Assembly (NCBI GenBank): GCA_017472285.1
Contig: JAFUQQ010000056.1
Span: 1-51,665 of the forward strand
DNA length: 51,665 nucleotides
DNA from: Clostridia bacterium
Lineage (GTDB): Bacteria > Bacillota > Clostridia > Oscillospirales > CAG-272
Reading direction: 5' to 3'
Under the pieces are notes generated by a model that had not been told where the DNA came from, ran no database searches, and saw only the letters and a program-made list of their open reading frames with translations. Positions 34,582-43,297 of the stretch are shown piece by piece. A program made the position numbers and the translations under genes. Each line of letters opens with the position of its first letter. Positions within the stretch are counted from its first letter, which is position 1.

Positions 34582-35499
34582 ATGGGCGTTGCCCACTCAA
34601 CCATCGGTTGCATGGGCAGTCGAAAAACAAGAGATGAACACAAAGCATATTATGAAGCGGAATATTTTGAATATTGGAAAAAAGAGGATCACGAAGCGGA
34701 TTATCTCATCGCCAAACGCGCTGTCGAGGAATATCCAAGCGAGCTGAAATATTGGAAATGGCTCGGTGCTGTGGAATACTACATTGCATTTCGTCGCCAT
34801 AAACAAGATGATTTTATTGCAATGATAGATTCTTCTATTAAACATAATTTGATGGTATGGGAAAACAGTACAGATTCCTCCTTAAAAAATGAGGCTTTAT
34901 GGACGATTATTTGTGCTTATCAATATAGCGGCAGAACTTCGGAAGCCCGCAAATATGCCGAGCTTTATCCCAATCGTGATTCTAAAAGCAAAGAAGATGC
35001 GCTGGCACTCTGTCTGGAAGGCGAAGAACTCATCCTTCTCAGACAAAAAATGCTTGTGGAAACTCTCGGAAATTTTTGTGTGCAATTAGGACAGTTCTGG
35101 CATTCCGAAAATGCTGGCGATCCGCGCGCACGCGCGGCGGTATATGCAGAAAAAACGATCATCGAAACCATCATTCCCGATGGAAACGTATTGTTTTTCA
35201 GTTGGTATTTATACGAAATTCACGAAAGACTTGCCGATATCGCATTAGCAGACGGCGAACCTGAAACCGCTGTCAAAGAACTGCGAAAAGCCCTTTCCTA
35301 TGCCCAACAATACGACAAAGGACGTATGGCAGGAAAACAATACTATACCGCACCGTTACTCGATCATCATATATATGATTATTCCCAATGCAGAGAACTT
35401 GGTTCGGAAGCAGAGCAGTTCCTTACGCATTTGCGCCATAATAAAAAATATGCTTCCTTGCGAAATCGTGAAGATTTCAAAAATCTTTTTCTTATCTGA
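34582..35499 (+). CDS. TPR-like protein, probably a truncated HTH-TPR regulator
   Basis: 305 residues. Helical repeats from about residue 20 (EAEYFEYWKKEDHEADYLIA, then AVEEYPSELKYWKWLG) to the end. Gut Clostridia have many XRE regulators with an N-terminal HTH followed by just such a TPR-like sensor; here the frame begins with MGVAHSTIGCMGSRKT and is closed by a stop about 30 bases upstream, with no HTH. The ATG has no clear ribosome binding site. It therefore looks like the C-terminal part of such a regulator, stranded after the terminator of the preceding gene, though expression from an unseen start is possible. Confidence 0.6.
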   Translation: MGVAHSTIGCMGSRKTRDEHKAYYEAEYFEYWKKEDHEADYLIAKRAVEEYPSELKYWKWLGAVEYYIAFRRHKQDDFIAMIDSSIKHNLMVWENSTDSSLKNEALWTIICAYQYSGRTSEARKYAELYPNRDSKSKEDALALCLEGEELILLRQKMLVETLGNFCVQLGQFWHSENAGDPRARAAVYAEKTIIETIIPDGNVLFFSWYLYEIHERLADIALADGEPETAVKELRKALSYAQQYDKGRMAGKQYYTAPLLDHHIYDYSQCRELGSEAEQFLTHLRHNKKYASLRNREDFKNLFLI

Positions 35500-35550
35500 A
35501 CATCACCAAACGGCAAGGTTTGATTCCCTGCAAATTCCATAAACACAAAA

Positions 35551-35657
35551 ATCCTCACCATGAAAGGTGAGGATCAGACCACTGACAAAGAGTCCAAGAC
35601 GTAGGTTTTGGGCTCTTTGTCAGTGGTCTGAAAGCCTTCCCTTTTGGGGAAGGCTTT
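35551..35657. terminator. Three successive hairpins between convergent genes
   Basis: Hairpin A: ATCCTCACC / GGTGAGGAT (35551-35574). Hairpin B: CAGACCACTGACAAAGAG / CTCTTTGTCAGTGGTCTG, 18 perfect pairs (35575-35592, 35613-35630). Hairpin C: AAAGCCTTCCC / GGGGAAGGCTTT with a T-rich loop (35631-35657). Together they can stop the TPR gene from the left and PBP1A from the right. Hairpin B looks like an interspersed palindromic element. The rest of the 35500-35735 gap holds a GGGGTTCGGGGCAAAGCCCC hairpin (about 35710-35730). Confidence 0.7.
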
Positions 35658-35735
35658 TGGAATCTTCTCTTAACGCAAAGAAAGTTTTTGAAGATTTTCA
35701 AGGGTGGATGGGGTTCGGGGCAAAGCCCCGCAATA

Positions 35736-38327
35736 TTATCTGCCGAAATGCCATGGCACAAGTCGTTTTTTATCGCTTGTTTCTTCCGTAGCTTGCGAAA
35801 CGGAGGTTTCGGGCGGTGGTGCGGTGGTTTGCGGAGTGGATGTTTCGGTTGTTTCCGTCAAAAATTCGGGGACGGTCGTTTCCGTTGTTTCAGCAGTTTC
35901 TTCGGTTTCTTCGGGCGGATGTTCATGCTCCGAGCAATAACAATTATAAGAATGTTTCCCGCCGCTGATACCGATATAGTTGCCGCCCTTCTCATAAAAA
36001 TCCTGAAAAAAGGCTTCATTTTCACGGAATGAGGGCGATGCTCCGTAAGAAAGATGGCGATAAGTGTATTGCGCGTCGGTGACCGTCACTTCACAAGGAA
36101 AAGAACGATTATAATTTTTGACGAGCGCAACGCGGATGATATTTTCGCTCGGACAATGTTCCGTTGCGATAGAACGTGTCTTGCTGTCATAATCCACTAA
36201 AATATGCGTATCGCAAACCGTTTTCGGTTCTGTTCCTTTTTTGAAATAACCGAGCGAGATACGGTGTCCGCGCGGATCGCTTGAACACGCTGTCGCAGGT
36301 CGTTCTCCGGAGTCTTTACAATACAGACAGCTTACGATATTTTCACTTTGTGAAAAGGTATGATATTTGTCGAGAGTCACGGTTTCCGCGCTATTTTTGG
36401 CATAGAGCTTCGTCATCAGCCCGTCAAAGACGAGAACGGCGGGATTTTTCTTATGCGTACCGATATCTCTCGCATCTTTATAGCCATACCACACACCGCA
36501 AAGAATATCAGGTGTATAACCAATGAACCAACGGTCCGTATTGGCATTGGAGGTACCTGTTTTTCCCGCAACGTGCAGAGATTTCTGTAAAGTCAGATCG
36601 CTTGCCGTGCCGTATGCAACCACGTTCTGCAAAAGTCTTGTCATCAGATCAGCCGTATCCGCGCTGAAAATTTTTTCGCCGTCTTCATTATGGGAAAGCA
36701 AAAGCTTGCCGTCTTTATCATAGACCTCGGTATAAGAGATCGTTTCGTGATAAACACCCTCACACGCAAGCGCACCGTATGCCCCCGTCATTTCCCGCAC
36801 GGAAACACCATTGGTCACCGCGCCCAACGCCAAGGGCGCAAGCGCAACGTCAGAAAGTATTTTGCCGTTTTCCAGCGTTTCATTTTCGATCAGGGTGGAA
36901 AGTCCGAGCGCTTGCGCGTAACGGAATGACGTATGCACGCCAAGCTGTTGCAAAATACGGACGGCAACGGTATTGGTCGATTTACAAAGCGCACTACTAA
37001 CCGTTGTCAGACCTGCATAAACACGCGGATTGTTTTTAGGCCAAAGCGTATAACCATTTCCCTCTTTGGTAAAAGTAACGGGAACGTCATCGTAAACACT
37101 TGCCCAAGTGATGATATTTTTCTCAAACGCGGGCGCATAGACGGAGATCGGCTTGATGACCGAACCGGGCGAACGAAGCATCTGTGTCGCAAGATTGAAG
37201 ATACGGTCGGATTTTTTCTCACCCGTATCACCCGCAACAGCAAGCAAATGTCCGTTTTTCTGATTGATGATGACAGCAGAGGAAGTTGCCCGTGCGCCTT
37301 CTTCGCTTTTCGGAAAATTTTCAAGATCTTCATAATAATCTTCAATCGTTTCCTGCATCTTCGCATCCATCGTTGTATAAATCGAAAGACCGCCGTTATA
37401 AAGCATATGCGAAGCGGCTGTACGGGAAAGTCCGTATACCTCGGAAAGATCGTTGATTACGTCTTCGATCACGACTTCCGTAAACCATGAATTTTTCGCA
37501 CCGTCGTTTTCTCTTTCTCCGAGATGAAGTTCGGTTTCCGTTGCAATGGCTTCTTCATAAACGTCCGTTTCAATCAGCCCCAATTCATGCATCCGCCAAA
37601 GGATCGTATCACGGCGTTCTTTGTTATATTCAGGATTGTGTATAGGGTCATAGCGCGTAGGATATTGAATGATCGCCGCAAGCGTTGCACCTTCAACAAG
37701 AGTCAATTCTGATGCACTCTTGCCAAAATAAAGCTCCGATGCCGTTTCCAAGCCGTAGCAACCCTCAGAAAGATAAACCGTATTGAGATATAATTCCAAA
37801 ATGGCTTCTTTGGATACTTTCTTTTCCAAATCAAGCGCGCGCATGATCTCCGTAATCTTCCGTTTAGGCGTTACGGTATTATCACCCGTCAGATTTTTAA
37901 TGAGCTGTTGGGTGATGGTCGAACCGCCGTAAGAGCCGCCGTTTGGTATCACGAAATTCAGCACCGCGCCTGCCGTCCGTTTGAAATCTACACCCGAATG
38001 TTCAAAAAATCGATGATCCTCGATCGCAACAAAAGCATTTTGCACGTCGATGGGAATATTTTCAAGAGCAATCCAAATACGGTTTTCCGAGCCGAAAAGA
38101 CGTTCTTCTTCGAGTTCAATGGCATTTCCCTCTCCGTCTTTATAATATAATTTCGTCGTGCGTCCCTGTTTGCCGACGAGCATATCCATATCCAAAGAGG
38201 CATCGATTCCCTTTGTCGCATAGATCACAAACGCGGAAGATAAAATCATCGCGCAAAAGATGCCGATCAGCAAAAGCGAAAGCAAGGAAAAACCGATCTT
38301 TTTTCCTATAGTTGACTGTTTTTTCAT
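35736..38327 (-). CDS. Class A penicillin-binding protein (PBP1A type)
   Basis: 863 residues, ATG behind AAAGGA. One N-terminal membrane anchor (about 10-35), a GT51 glycosyltransferase domain with the catalytic Glu in EDHRFFEHSG and the motif GGSTITQQLIKNL, then a transpeptidase with SPGSVIKP (active Ser and Lys), KSTNTVAVRI (SxN) and KTGTSNA. A Thr/Glu/Pro-rich tail (about 800-850) follows. It polymerises and cross-links peptidoglycan outside the membrane. Four Cys in a late insert (IVSCLYCKDSG..., PATACSSD) may form disulfides. The neighbouring ligase/racemase genes also concern the wall, but they are convergent and under other control. Confidence 0.95.
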   Translation of the reverse strand: MKKQSTIGKKIGFSLLSLLLIGIFCAMILSSAFVIYATKGIDASLDMDMLVGKQGRTTKLYYKDGEGNAIELEEERLFGSENRIWIALENIPIDVQNAFVAIEDHRFFEHSGVDFKRTAGAVLNFVIPNGGSYGGSTITQQLIKNLTGDNTVTPKRKITEIMRALDLEKKVSKEAILELYLNTVYLSEGCYGLETASELYFGKSASELTLVEGATLAAIIQYPTRYDPIHNPEYNKERRDTILWRMHELGLIETDVYEEAIATETELHLGERENDGAKNSWFTEVVIEDVINDLSEVYGLSRTAASHMLYNGGLSIYTTMDAKMQETIEDYYEDLENFPKSEEGARATSSAVIINQKNGHLLAVAGDTGEKKSDRIFNLATQMLRSPGSVIKPISVYAPAFEKNIITWASVYDDVPVTFTKEGNGYTLWPKNNPRVYAGLTTVSSALCKSTNTVAVRILQQLGVHTSFRYAQALGLSTLIENETLENGKILSDVALAPLALGAVTNGVSVREMTGAYGALACEGVYHETISYTEVYDKDGKLLLSHNEDGEKIFSADTADLMTRLLQNVVAYGTASDLTLQKSLHVAGKTGTSNANTDRWFIGYTPDILCGVWYGYKDARDIGTHKKNPAVLVFDGLMTKLYAKNSAETVTLDKYHTFSQSENIVSCLYCKDSGERPATACSSDPRGHRISLGYFKKGTEPKTVCDTHILVDYDSKTRSIATEHCPSENIIRVALVKNYNRSFPCEVTVTDAQYTYRHLSYGASPSFRENEAFFQDFYEKGGNYIGISGGKHSYNCYCSEHEHPPEETEETAETTETTVPEFLTETTETSTPQTTAPPPETSVSQATEETSDKKRLVPWHFGR

Positions 38328-38415
38328 GCGTATTTCAGTCCTTTCAAAAAAGTCTACCGATAGTATGCGCTGACGGATGGATGTTTATACCACGGAGATT
38401 TGCAGACTTTTTCAC

Positions 38416-38444
38416 TTGTAAAACATGATTTTCAATGCTATAAT
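38416..38444 (+). promoter_or_regulatory. Promoter of the AlkZ-like gene
   Basis: TTGTAA (38416-38421), 17-base spacer, TATAAT (38439-38444). Confidence 0.65.
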
Positions 38445-38473
38445 CAAGGTATCAAGCAAAGGAGGGGTGTTCC

Positions 38474-39529
38474 ATGTACGCAGAAGAAATCAAAATACGG
38501 CAGATGACCAATCAATATCTCATCCAAAAGACCGATAAGCTGACCGCGGTGCGCGATCTTTGCGGTGTACAGGCGCAATTCATGTCAAATGCCATCCATT
38601 CGTTGAAGATCCGCTGTCATGATTTTGATGAACGGACACTTGCTGAGGGACTTGTAAAAAATTGGACCATTCGTGGTACGGTACACGTCTTTGCGGAAAG
38701 CGATCTTTCTCTTTTCAAGCACTGCAATAACGGCAAAAACTATCGCTCGGAAAATTTCTGCGGCTACGGCAGATCAGACGGAAGCAAGCGCCGATGGACG
38801 CTGACCCCCGAAAGACAGCTATATTTTTCAAGATTGATATTACAAGAGATTGAAAGCGGTGCAAAAACGCGCGATGAGCTGAAAATTCTTTGCCGAAATC
38901 ACGGCATGACTGCCCTTGAAGAAGATTCCATGTTTGACCAGTGGGGCGGCGGCATACGCGATCTTTGCGAACGGGGATTTATGAACTATGCCGTACAGGA
39001 AAAGAAAGCCTATATCCCCGCGCCGCTTTTCACACCGATTCCAGAAGCCCAAGCCAATCTCGAAATCGCAAGACGATATTTTACGCATATCGCCCCCGCA
39101 ACCATGCACGATGCAATGTATTTCTTTCATGCAACGGCGGCACAAGTCAAAGCATGGCTTTCCGAACTCCCCGTTTCCTCGCTTTCTTGCGATGGAAAAA
39201 CGTATTATTATATCGAAAACGACACTGCTTATGAGAATCCCATCCCCGATTGTGTTTTTCTTGCGGGTTTCGATCAGCTCATGCTCGGCTATCAGAAAAA
39301 AGAAAGCCTTTATTTGAAAGAAGAACATCTGCGAAAGCTCTTCAATCTTGCAGGTATTGTTATGCCCGCCGTCCTGCTGCGCGGTGAAGTCATCGGCAAA
39401 TGGAAAAAGACAGGAACCAAGCTTCTCATTACGCTTTTTGAAAATATATCCTCCCAAGACAAAGAAATGATGGAATATCAAGCAAAAATGCTTTGGAGCA
39501 AGGAGATCAGAATCGTTTTTGAGGTATAA
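38474..39529 (+). CDS. Winged-helix DNA glycosylase-like protein (AlkZ/YcaQ family, HTH_42)
   Basis: 351 residues, ATG behind AAAGGAGGGG. Tandem winged helices of the HTH_42 (DUF1006) family. The AlkZ catalytic QxQ motif is present as VQAQF near residue 33, followed by RGTVHVFAESDLSLF. YcaQ and AlkZ unhook interstrand DNA cross-links and protect producers of DNA-alkylating natural products; the AlkX group has broader housekeeping roles. No biosynthesis genes are near, so a general repair role is likelier (inference). Length and motifs look intact. Confidence 0.85.
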   Translation: MYAEEIKIRQMTNQYLIQKTDKLTAVRDLCGVQAQFMSNAIHSLKIRCHDFDERTLAEGLVKNWTIRGTVHVFAESDLSLFKHCNNGKNYRSENFCGYGRSDGSKRRWTLTPERQLYFSRLILQEIESGAKTRDELKILCRNHGMTALEEDSMFDQWGGGIRDLCERGFMNYAVQEKKAYIPAPLFTPIPEAQANLEIARRYFTHIAPATMHDAMYFFHATAAQVKAWLSELPVSSLSCDGKTYYYIENDTAYENPIPDCVFLAGFDQLMLGYQKKESLYLKEEHLRKLFNLAGIVMPAVLLRGEVIGKWKKTGTKLLITLFENISSQDKEMMEYQAKMLWSKEIRIVFEV

Positions 39530-39566
39530 TGAAAAACGGCAGACACGCGCTGCCGTTTTTATTATT

Positions 39567-39815
39567 TCATTCTGTTTTTAACGAAAACAATTCATTTACA
39601 TCAACATCCAATACTTTCGATAATGCGTATAATTCAATATCAGTTACCGTACGGGAACAATCTTCAATACGGGAAATAGAACCTCTGCAAACGTAAACGC
39701 CCAAAAGCTCCAACCGTGCTGAAAGTATCTGTTGACTCATCTTTCGCATTTTACGATATTTTTTCACCTTTTCTCCCACTAAATTCATTTTTTCACCGTC
39801 AATAATTCTTGCCAT
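39567..39815 (-). CDS. XRE-family helix-turn-helix regulator
   Basis: 82 residues from the ATG at 39815 (GGAG seven bases upstream). One Cro/CI-type HTH: VGEKVKKYRKMRKMSQQILS, then a slightly extended turn (ARLELLGVYVCRGSISRIED) and DIELYALSKVLDVDVNELFS. It is divergent from a small operon of zinc-ribbon proteins, and the gap between them carries two identical-spacing inverted repeats (39852-39876 and 39901-39925). The likely role is repression of that operon and of itself. Confidence 0.85.
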   Translation of the reverse strand: MARIIDGEKMNLVGEKVKKYRKMRKMSQQILSARLELLGVYVCRGSISRIEDCSRTVTDIELYALSKVLDVDVNELFSLKTE

Positions 39816-39851
39816 AATCATTCTCCTTTTATATTTTTTTCAAAAAATCAA

Positions 39852-39876
39852 TTTTTGTCTTGACAAAAGACAAAAT
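39852..39876 (+). promoter_or_regulatory. Operator 1 overlapping the + strand promoter
   Basis: TTTTTGTC-N9-GACAAAAT. The N9 contains another GACAAAA and the -35 box TTGACA (39860-39865), which with TATATT (39883-39888, 17-base spacer) forms a promoter for the gene at 39925. A bound repressor would block the promoter. Confidence 0.65.
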
Positions 39877-39900
39877 TAATGATATATTATGATTAAGAAA

Positions 39901-39925
39901 TTTTTGTCTTATGATAGGACAAAAA
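39901..39925 (+). promoter_or_regulatory. Operator 2 at the ribosome binding site
   Basis: TTTTTGTC-N9-GACAAAAA, same arms and same spacing as operator 1, with the two centres 49 bases apart. It lies just after the expected transcription start and ends on the ATG of the next gene. Confidence 0.65.
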
Positions 39926-40308
39926 TGAAAAACAGAAAAGAAGATTCTTTCATGAAAAAAACTCGATTGTTTTTTGTTCTGTTCGGCATATTTCTTCTGT
40001 GCTTCGGTTTTTCTCTTTTTATGACTGCAACAATAAAAATGGAAAATTCCGAATGGTATTACACTTGGAAACCTCCGTACAGCGAATATGAAGCAAGTGT
40101 CATCATCACAAAAATATGGGGAATCGTTTTGCTTATAATCGGAGGACTTGCAGAGTTGCTTTGTCTTCTTTCAAAGCTTTATGAAAGCAAAAACATTCAA
40201 GATGTGAATCCCATTACATCCAATACGATAAAATGTCATGTATGCGGAATAAAAACAGATAGCACCTTAACAATTTGCCCGAAATGCAAAACAAAATTAA
40301 GAAATTAA
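39925..40308 (+). CDS. Two-helix membrane protein with a C-terminal zinc ribbon
   Basis: 127 residues from the ATG at 39925 (AGGA five bases upstream); an ATG at 39952 is an alternative. Two membrane helices (RLFFVLFGIFLLCFGFSLFM and IWGIVLLIIGGLAELLCLL) and a C-terminal CHVCGIKTDSTLTICPKCK zinc ribbon that would face the cytoplasm. No known family. It is the first of three co-directional genes in a row. Confidence 0.7.
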   Translation: MKNRKEDSFMKKTRLFFVLFGIFLLCFGFSLFMTATIKMENSEWYYTWKPPYSEYEASVIITKIWGIVLLIIGGLAELLCLLSKLYESKNIQDVNPITSNTIKCHVCGIKTDSTLTICPKCKTKLRN

Positions 40309-40318
40309 GGAGAAAAAA

Positions 40319-40729
40319 ATGGCACGTTCTCAATTTTATTGTCCAATGCATGGAAAAAGCATTGATGAAATTCTGCAAATATTTGAAGCCGCTATGTGTG
40401 AAAATGATTATTCGAAAAAGCTGGTAAAAAATGAGGAAATTTATTGCAAAGGTGATGGTGTACTTGCCCTTATGCAATGTTTTTCTCTTGTATTCCGCGA
40501 AAACGCCGTCGTTATCGAAGCATGGGTAAATGATGCCGTATTAGGGGAATCCGAATTAAAAGGATTTTCAGGTATTTTTATTAAAAAGAAAATGCGCGCA
40601 TTGGCAGAAAAACTTTCCTTATTATTCAGTTCATCTCATTTAAAAGAATGGACTTGTCCCGAATGTTGCAGAGAAAACAGTCCCTATTCACTTTCCTGTG
40701 CCTGCGGTTATCAAAAAGAATTATCGTGA
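40319..40729 (+). CDS. Small zinc-ribbon protein
   Basis: 136 residues, ATG behind AAGGAG. An alpha/beta N-terminal part (AVVIEAWVNDAVLGESELKG) ends in a C-terminal rubredoxin-like ribbon CPECCRENSPYSLSCACGYQ. Two further Cys lie near the N-terminus (FYCPMHGKS). No membrane segment. It starts ten bases after the previous stop, so it is in the same operon. Function unknown. Confidence 0.65.
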   Translation: MARSQFYCPMHGKSIDEILQIFEAAMCENDYSKKLVKNEEIYCKGDGVLALMQCFSLVFRENAVVIEAWVNDAVLGESELKGFSGIFIKKKMRALAEKLSLLFSSSHLKEWTCPECCRENSPYSLSCACGYQKELS

Positions 40730-40743
40730 AAGAGAGAACAATC

Positions 40744-41304
40744 ATGAAATACAAAAAATGGCTGGCTCTTATCATTGCCATCATTACCGTAATCACTGTT
40801 TTTTTATTTTCTGCAAACAGTTATAAAAAAACAATCGATCATTTTTTTAAGGCTTATGAAAAAAATGATCCCGATATTCTCTATAACGATGTAATTGCTG
40901 ATTATTGGATCAATTACATGAATATCGGATGGGGTGAAGGTGTTGCATATGAAAGTTTAGAAGATAGTATTGAGGACAATTTAGACGATTGGGGTCTCGG
41001 CAACAACATAAAAATTACTTATGAAATCAAAGATAAGATCAAGGCATCTGATAAAGAAGTAAAAGAATTAGAAATGTATATCATTGATAATTACGTTGAT
41101 TATGTCGGAAATGAAGACAATTATTCGATCAGTGCCGCTTATCTTTTAGATGTCCATTTTGTTGTTGAAGCAAAGGGGAACACTACCAAGCAATATTACC
41201 CTGACGGCTTATTAGTGATTAAAGAAAACGGCAAATGGAAAATAACCAGAGGACATCTTTCGTGTTCGTTCCCTGACGATTACACAAATATTTTTGCACA
41301 CTAA
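40744..41304 (+). CDS. Exported or membrane-anchored small protein
   Basis: 186 residues from the ATG at 40744. An N-terminal hydrophobic helix (KWLALIIAIITVITVFLFSA) serves as uncleaved signal or anchor. The outer part begins with KKTIDHFFKAYEKNDPDILY and ends with a beta pattern LLVIKENGKWKITRGHL, which resembles NTF2-like/DUF4878 domains. It is acidic. Third gene of the XRE-linked operon, closed by the terminator at 41308. Confidence 0.7.
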   Translation: MKYKKWLALIIAIITVITVFLFSANSYKKTIDHFFKAYEKNDPDILYNDVIADYWINYMNIGWGEGVAYESLEDSIEDNLDDWGLGNNIKITYEIKDKIKASDKEVKELEMYIIDNYVDYVGNEDNYSISAAYLLDVHFVVEAKGNTTKQYYPDGLLVIKENGKWKITRGHLSCSFPDDYTNIFAH

Positions 41305-41307
41305 AAA

Positions 41308-41336
41308 ACGGCAGATTCGCTCTGCCGTCTTCTTTT
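41308..41336 (+). terminator. Terminator of the XRE-linked operon
   Basis: Stem ACGGCAGA / TCTGCCGT, loop TTCGC, then CTTCTTTTT, directly after the stop codon. Confidence 0.85.
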
Positions 41337-41372
41337 TCGGGGATATTATTGCTTATATTTTTTATCACTTAG

Positions 41373-41402
41373 GGGGAGGTGCTTCAAACGAAGCACCTCC
41401 CC
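41373..41402 (-). terminator. Hairpin after pepT
   Basis: Twelve-base perfect stem GGGGAGGTGCTT / AAGCACCTCCCC with a six-base loop, nine bases after the pepT stop. No clean T-run follows, so it may be a processing barrier or an imperfect terminator. Confidence 0.55.
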
Positions 41403-41410
41403 AACTGCGT

Positions 41411-42637
41411 TCAATCTTTACCGTCAGTCACGCTATTCTCAACGAGTTTCACGAGAATATCGGAAATCTTCTCTATGGCTTCCACGGAAACAAATTCAAA
41501 ACGGGAATGGAAATTTTCCCCGCCCGTGCAGATATTGGGACAAGGCAAGCCCATGAAAGAAAGTCTTGCGCCATCCGTACCGCCACGAATCGGAACGACG
41601 TTCGGTGTCACACCAACGTCTGTCATGGCCTTTTTCGCGCGGTCAATGATATACATATGCGGTTCGATCTTTTCTTTCATATTATAATAAGAATCGGAAA
41701 GCTTCATAACGGCTGTACCTTCCCCGTAGATTTCATTGATCTTCGCGCAAGCATTCACAAAATCGGCTTTTTTCGCTTCAAATTTCGCTCTGTCGTGGTC
41801 GCGGATGATATAATGAAGCTCTGCTTTTTCAATGCCACCTGAAATACCGGAAAGATGATGAAAACCTTCATAGCCTTCTGTCTTGGAAGGGATCTCATCT
41901 GCGGGAAGCAGTGCATTGAATTCACAGGCGATGAGTGCCGCATTTTTCATCTTATCTTTTGCCGAGCCGGGATGAATGGAAACACCGTGAATCTCGATAT
42001 GTGCGCCTGCCGCATTGAAGTTTTCATATTCGAGTTCGCCAAGCGCGCCGCCATCAACAGTATATGCATAATCCGCACCGAAGCCTGCAACGTCAAAATG
42101 ATTGGCACCTCTGCCGATCTCCTCATCGGGAGTGAATGCAACGCAGATTTTACCGTGTTCCATACCCGATGCAATGATCTTTTCAACGGCTGTCATGATT
42201 TCAGCAATACCCGCTTTATCGTCAGCTCCGATAAGGGTTGTACCATCGGAAACAATGAGATGCTGACCTTCATATTTTTTGAGATAGGGATAATCTGCCA
42301 CGCTCATCACGATATTTTCCTTTTCATTGAGAAGGATATCGCCGCCCTTGTAATCCACGATGCTTGCCTTGATATCGGTATCAGATGCTTCGCTGGAGGT
42401 ATCCATATGTGCAATCAGACCGATGGTATTGATCTCTTTATCGGTATTCGCGGGAAGTGTTGCGTAAACGTAACCGCATTCGTCCACTTTGGCATCCGTA
42501 AGACCGAGCGCGATCAGTTCGTCTTTCAGAGCTGCCGCAAGAACGAGCTGTTTTGCCGTGCTGGGAACGGTTTCACTTGCACCATCCGACATCGTCGGAA
42601 AAGCAACGTATTTCAAAAATCTTTCATAGGTTTTCAT
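41411..42637 (-). CDS. pepT: Peptidase T (tripeptide aminopeptidase)
   Basis: 408 residues, full length. M20 metallopeptidase: zinc ligands in GLIAHMDTSSEASD, GADDKAGIAEI and TPDEEIGRGA, then VDGG, and the late motif IRGGTDGARLSFMGLPCPNICTGG. It removes the N-terminal residue from tripeptides in the cytoplasm, a common salvage activity in peptide-fermenting Clostridia. It lies 12 bases downstream of the HAD phosphatase gene and may be co-transcribed with it and the beta-helix gene. Confidence 0.95.
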   Translation of the reverse strand: MKTYERFLKYVAFPTMSDGASETVPSTAKQLVLAAALKDELIALGLTDAKVDECGYVYATLPANTDKEINTIGLIAHMDTSSEASDTDIKASIVDYKGGDILLNEKENIVMSVADYPYLKKYEGQHLIVSDGTTLIGADDKAGIAEIMTAVEKIIASGMEHGKICVAFTPDEEIGRGANHFDVAGFGADYAYTVDGGALGELEYENFNAAGAHIEIHGVSIHPGSAKDKMKNAALIACEFNALLPADEIPSKTEGYEGFHHLSGISGGIEKAELHYIIRDHDRAKFEAKKADFVNACAKINEIYGEGTAVMKLSDSYYNMKEKIEPHMYIIDRAKKAMTDVGVTPNVVPIRGGTDGARLSFMGLPCPNICTGGENFHSRFEFVSVEAIEKISDILVKLVENSVTDGKD

Positions 42638-42649
42638 TTGGTTTTCTCC

Positions 42650-43297
42650 TTATCTGTATAAAATATTCAATAATTCGTTTAAATTCCTGACGGTCGCATC
42701 CGCTTGCATTTCCTCGTTCCGTACAGGCATCAGACCACCAAGACCTTGCGTAATACGAATGGTTTTCATACCCAAGCGTTTTGCCGGTAAGATATCATTA
42801 TCGGGACGGTCACCGATCATCACGGCTTCTTCCGCCTTGCAATCCGCGCGTTCCAGCGCACTCAGAAAAATGATGGGTTCGGGTTTTTCCACACCTTCTT
42901 CCGCAGAAGAAAGCACAAGCGAAATATATTCGGAAATACCGTACGTTTGCAATCTTTTTGCCGTTCCCATCGGTTGATTGGCAATGATACCGAGCTTATA
43001 TTTTGCGGAAAGTGCTTTTAAAACCACTTGGGTTTCGGGATAAAGCCGCTCTCCGATCGCATCATAAGGTGCAACCGGTGAAAGTCCGATATTTTTCATA
43101 GCACCGCGAAAATACGAGCCGCCCGAAAGTGCCGCTTCCCGCATCGCATTTTCAAGTTGCTCTTCGGTATATTCATTACCGATCTCTTTTTGCATGGCGA
43201 TCGTTCTTTGTACGCGACGGCGAAAGGATTCCGTTTCATCCACAAGTGTTCCACCAACGTCAAAGAAAATCCATCTTATTTTTTTCGTATCCATCAT
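42650..43297 (-). CDS. HAD superfamily hydrolase
   Basis: 215 residues. Rossmann-like HAD with motif I FFDVGGTLVDE, motif II VLSSAEEGVEKP (Ser/Lys) and motif III MIGDRPDNDI. Motif I has the nucleophile Asp, but the second Asp of DxDxT is Gly, as in the DVGGTL subgroup, so its acid/base catalysis may differ. Likely a small phosphatase such as a phosphoglycolate or nucleotide phosphatase. The ATG overlaps the stop of the beta-helix gene by four bases. Confidence 0.85.
   Translation of the reverse strand: MMDTKKIRWIFFDVGGTLVDETESFRRRVQRTIAMQKEIGNEYTEEQLENAMREAALSGGSYFRGAMKNIGLSPVAPYDAIGERLYPETQVVLKALSAKYKLGIIANQPMGTAKRLQTYGISEYISLVLSSAEEGVEKPEPIIFLSALERADCKAEEAVMIGDRPDNDILPAKRLGMKTIRITQGLGGLMPVRNEEMQADATVRNLNELLNILYR

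Noticed and set aside
39852..39925. Link between the TTTTGTC/GACAAAA operators and the hairpins at 13140, 13711 and 15581
   Set aside because: The half-site is similar, but the latter have 4-6-base loops and terminator features; probably chance.
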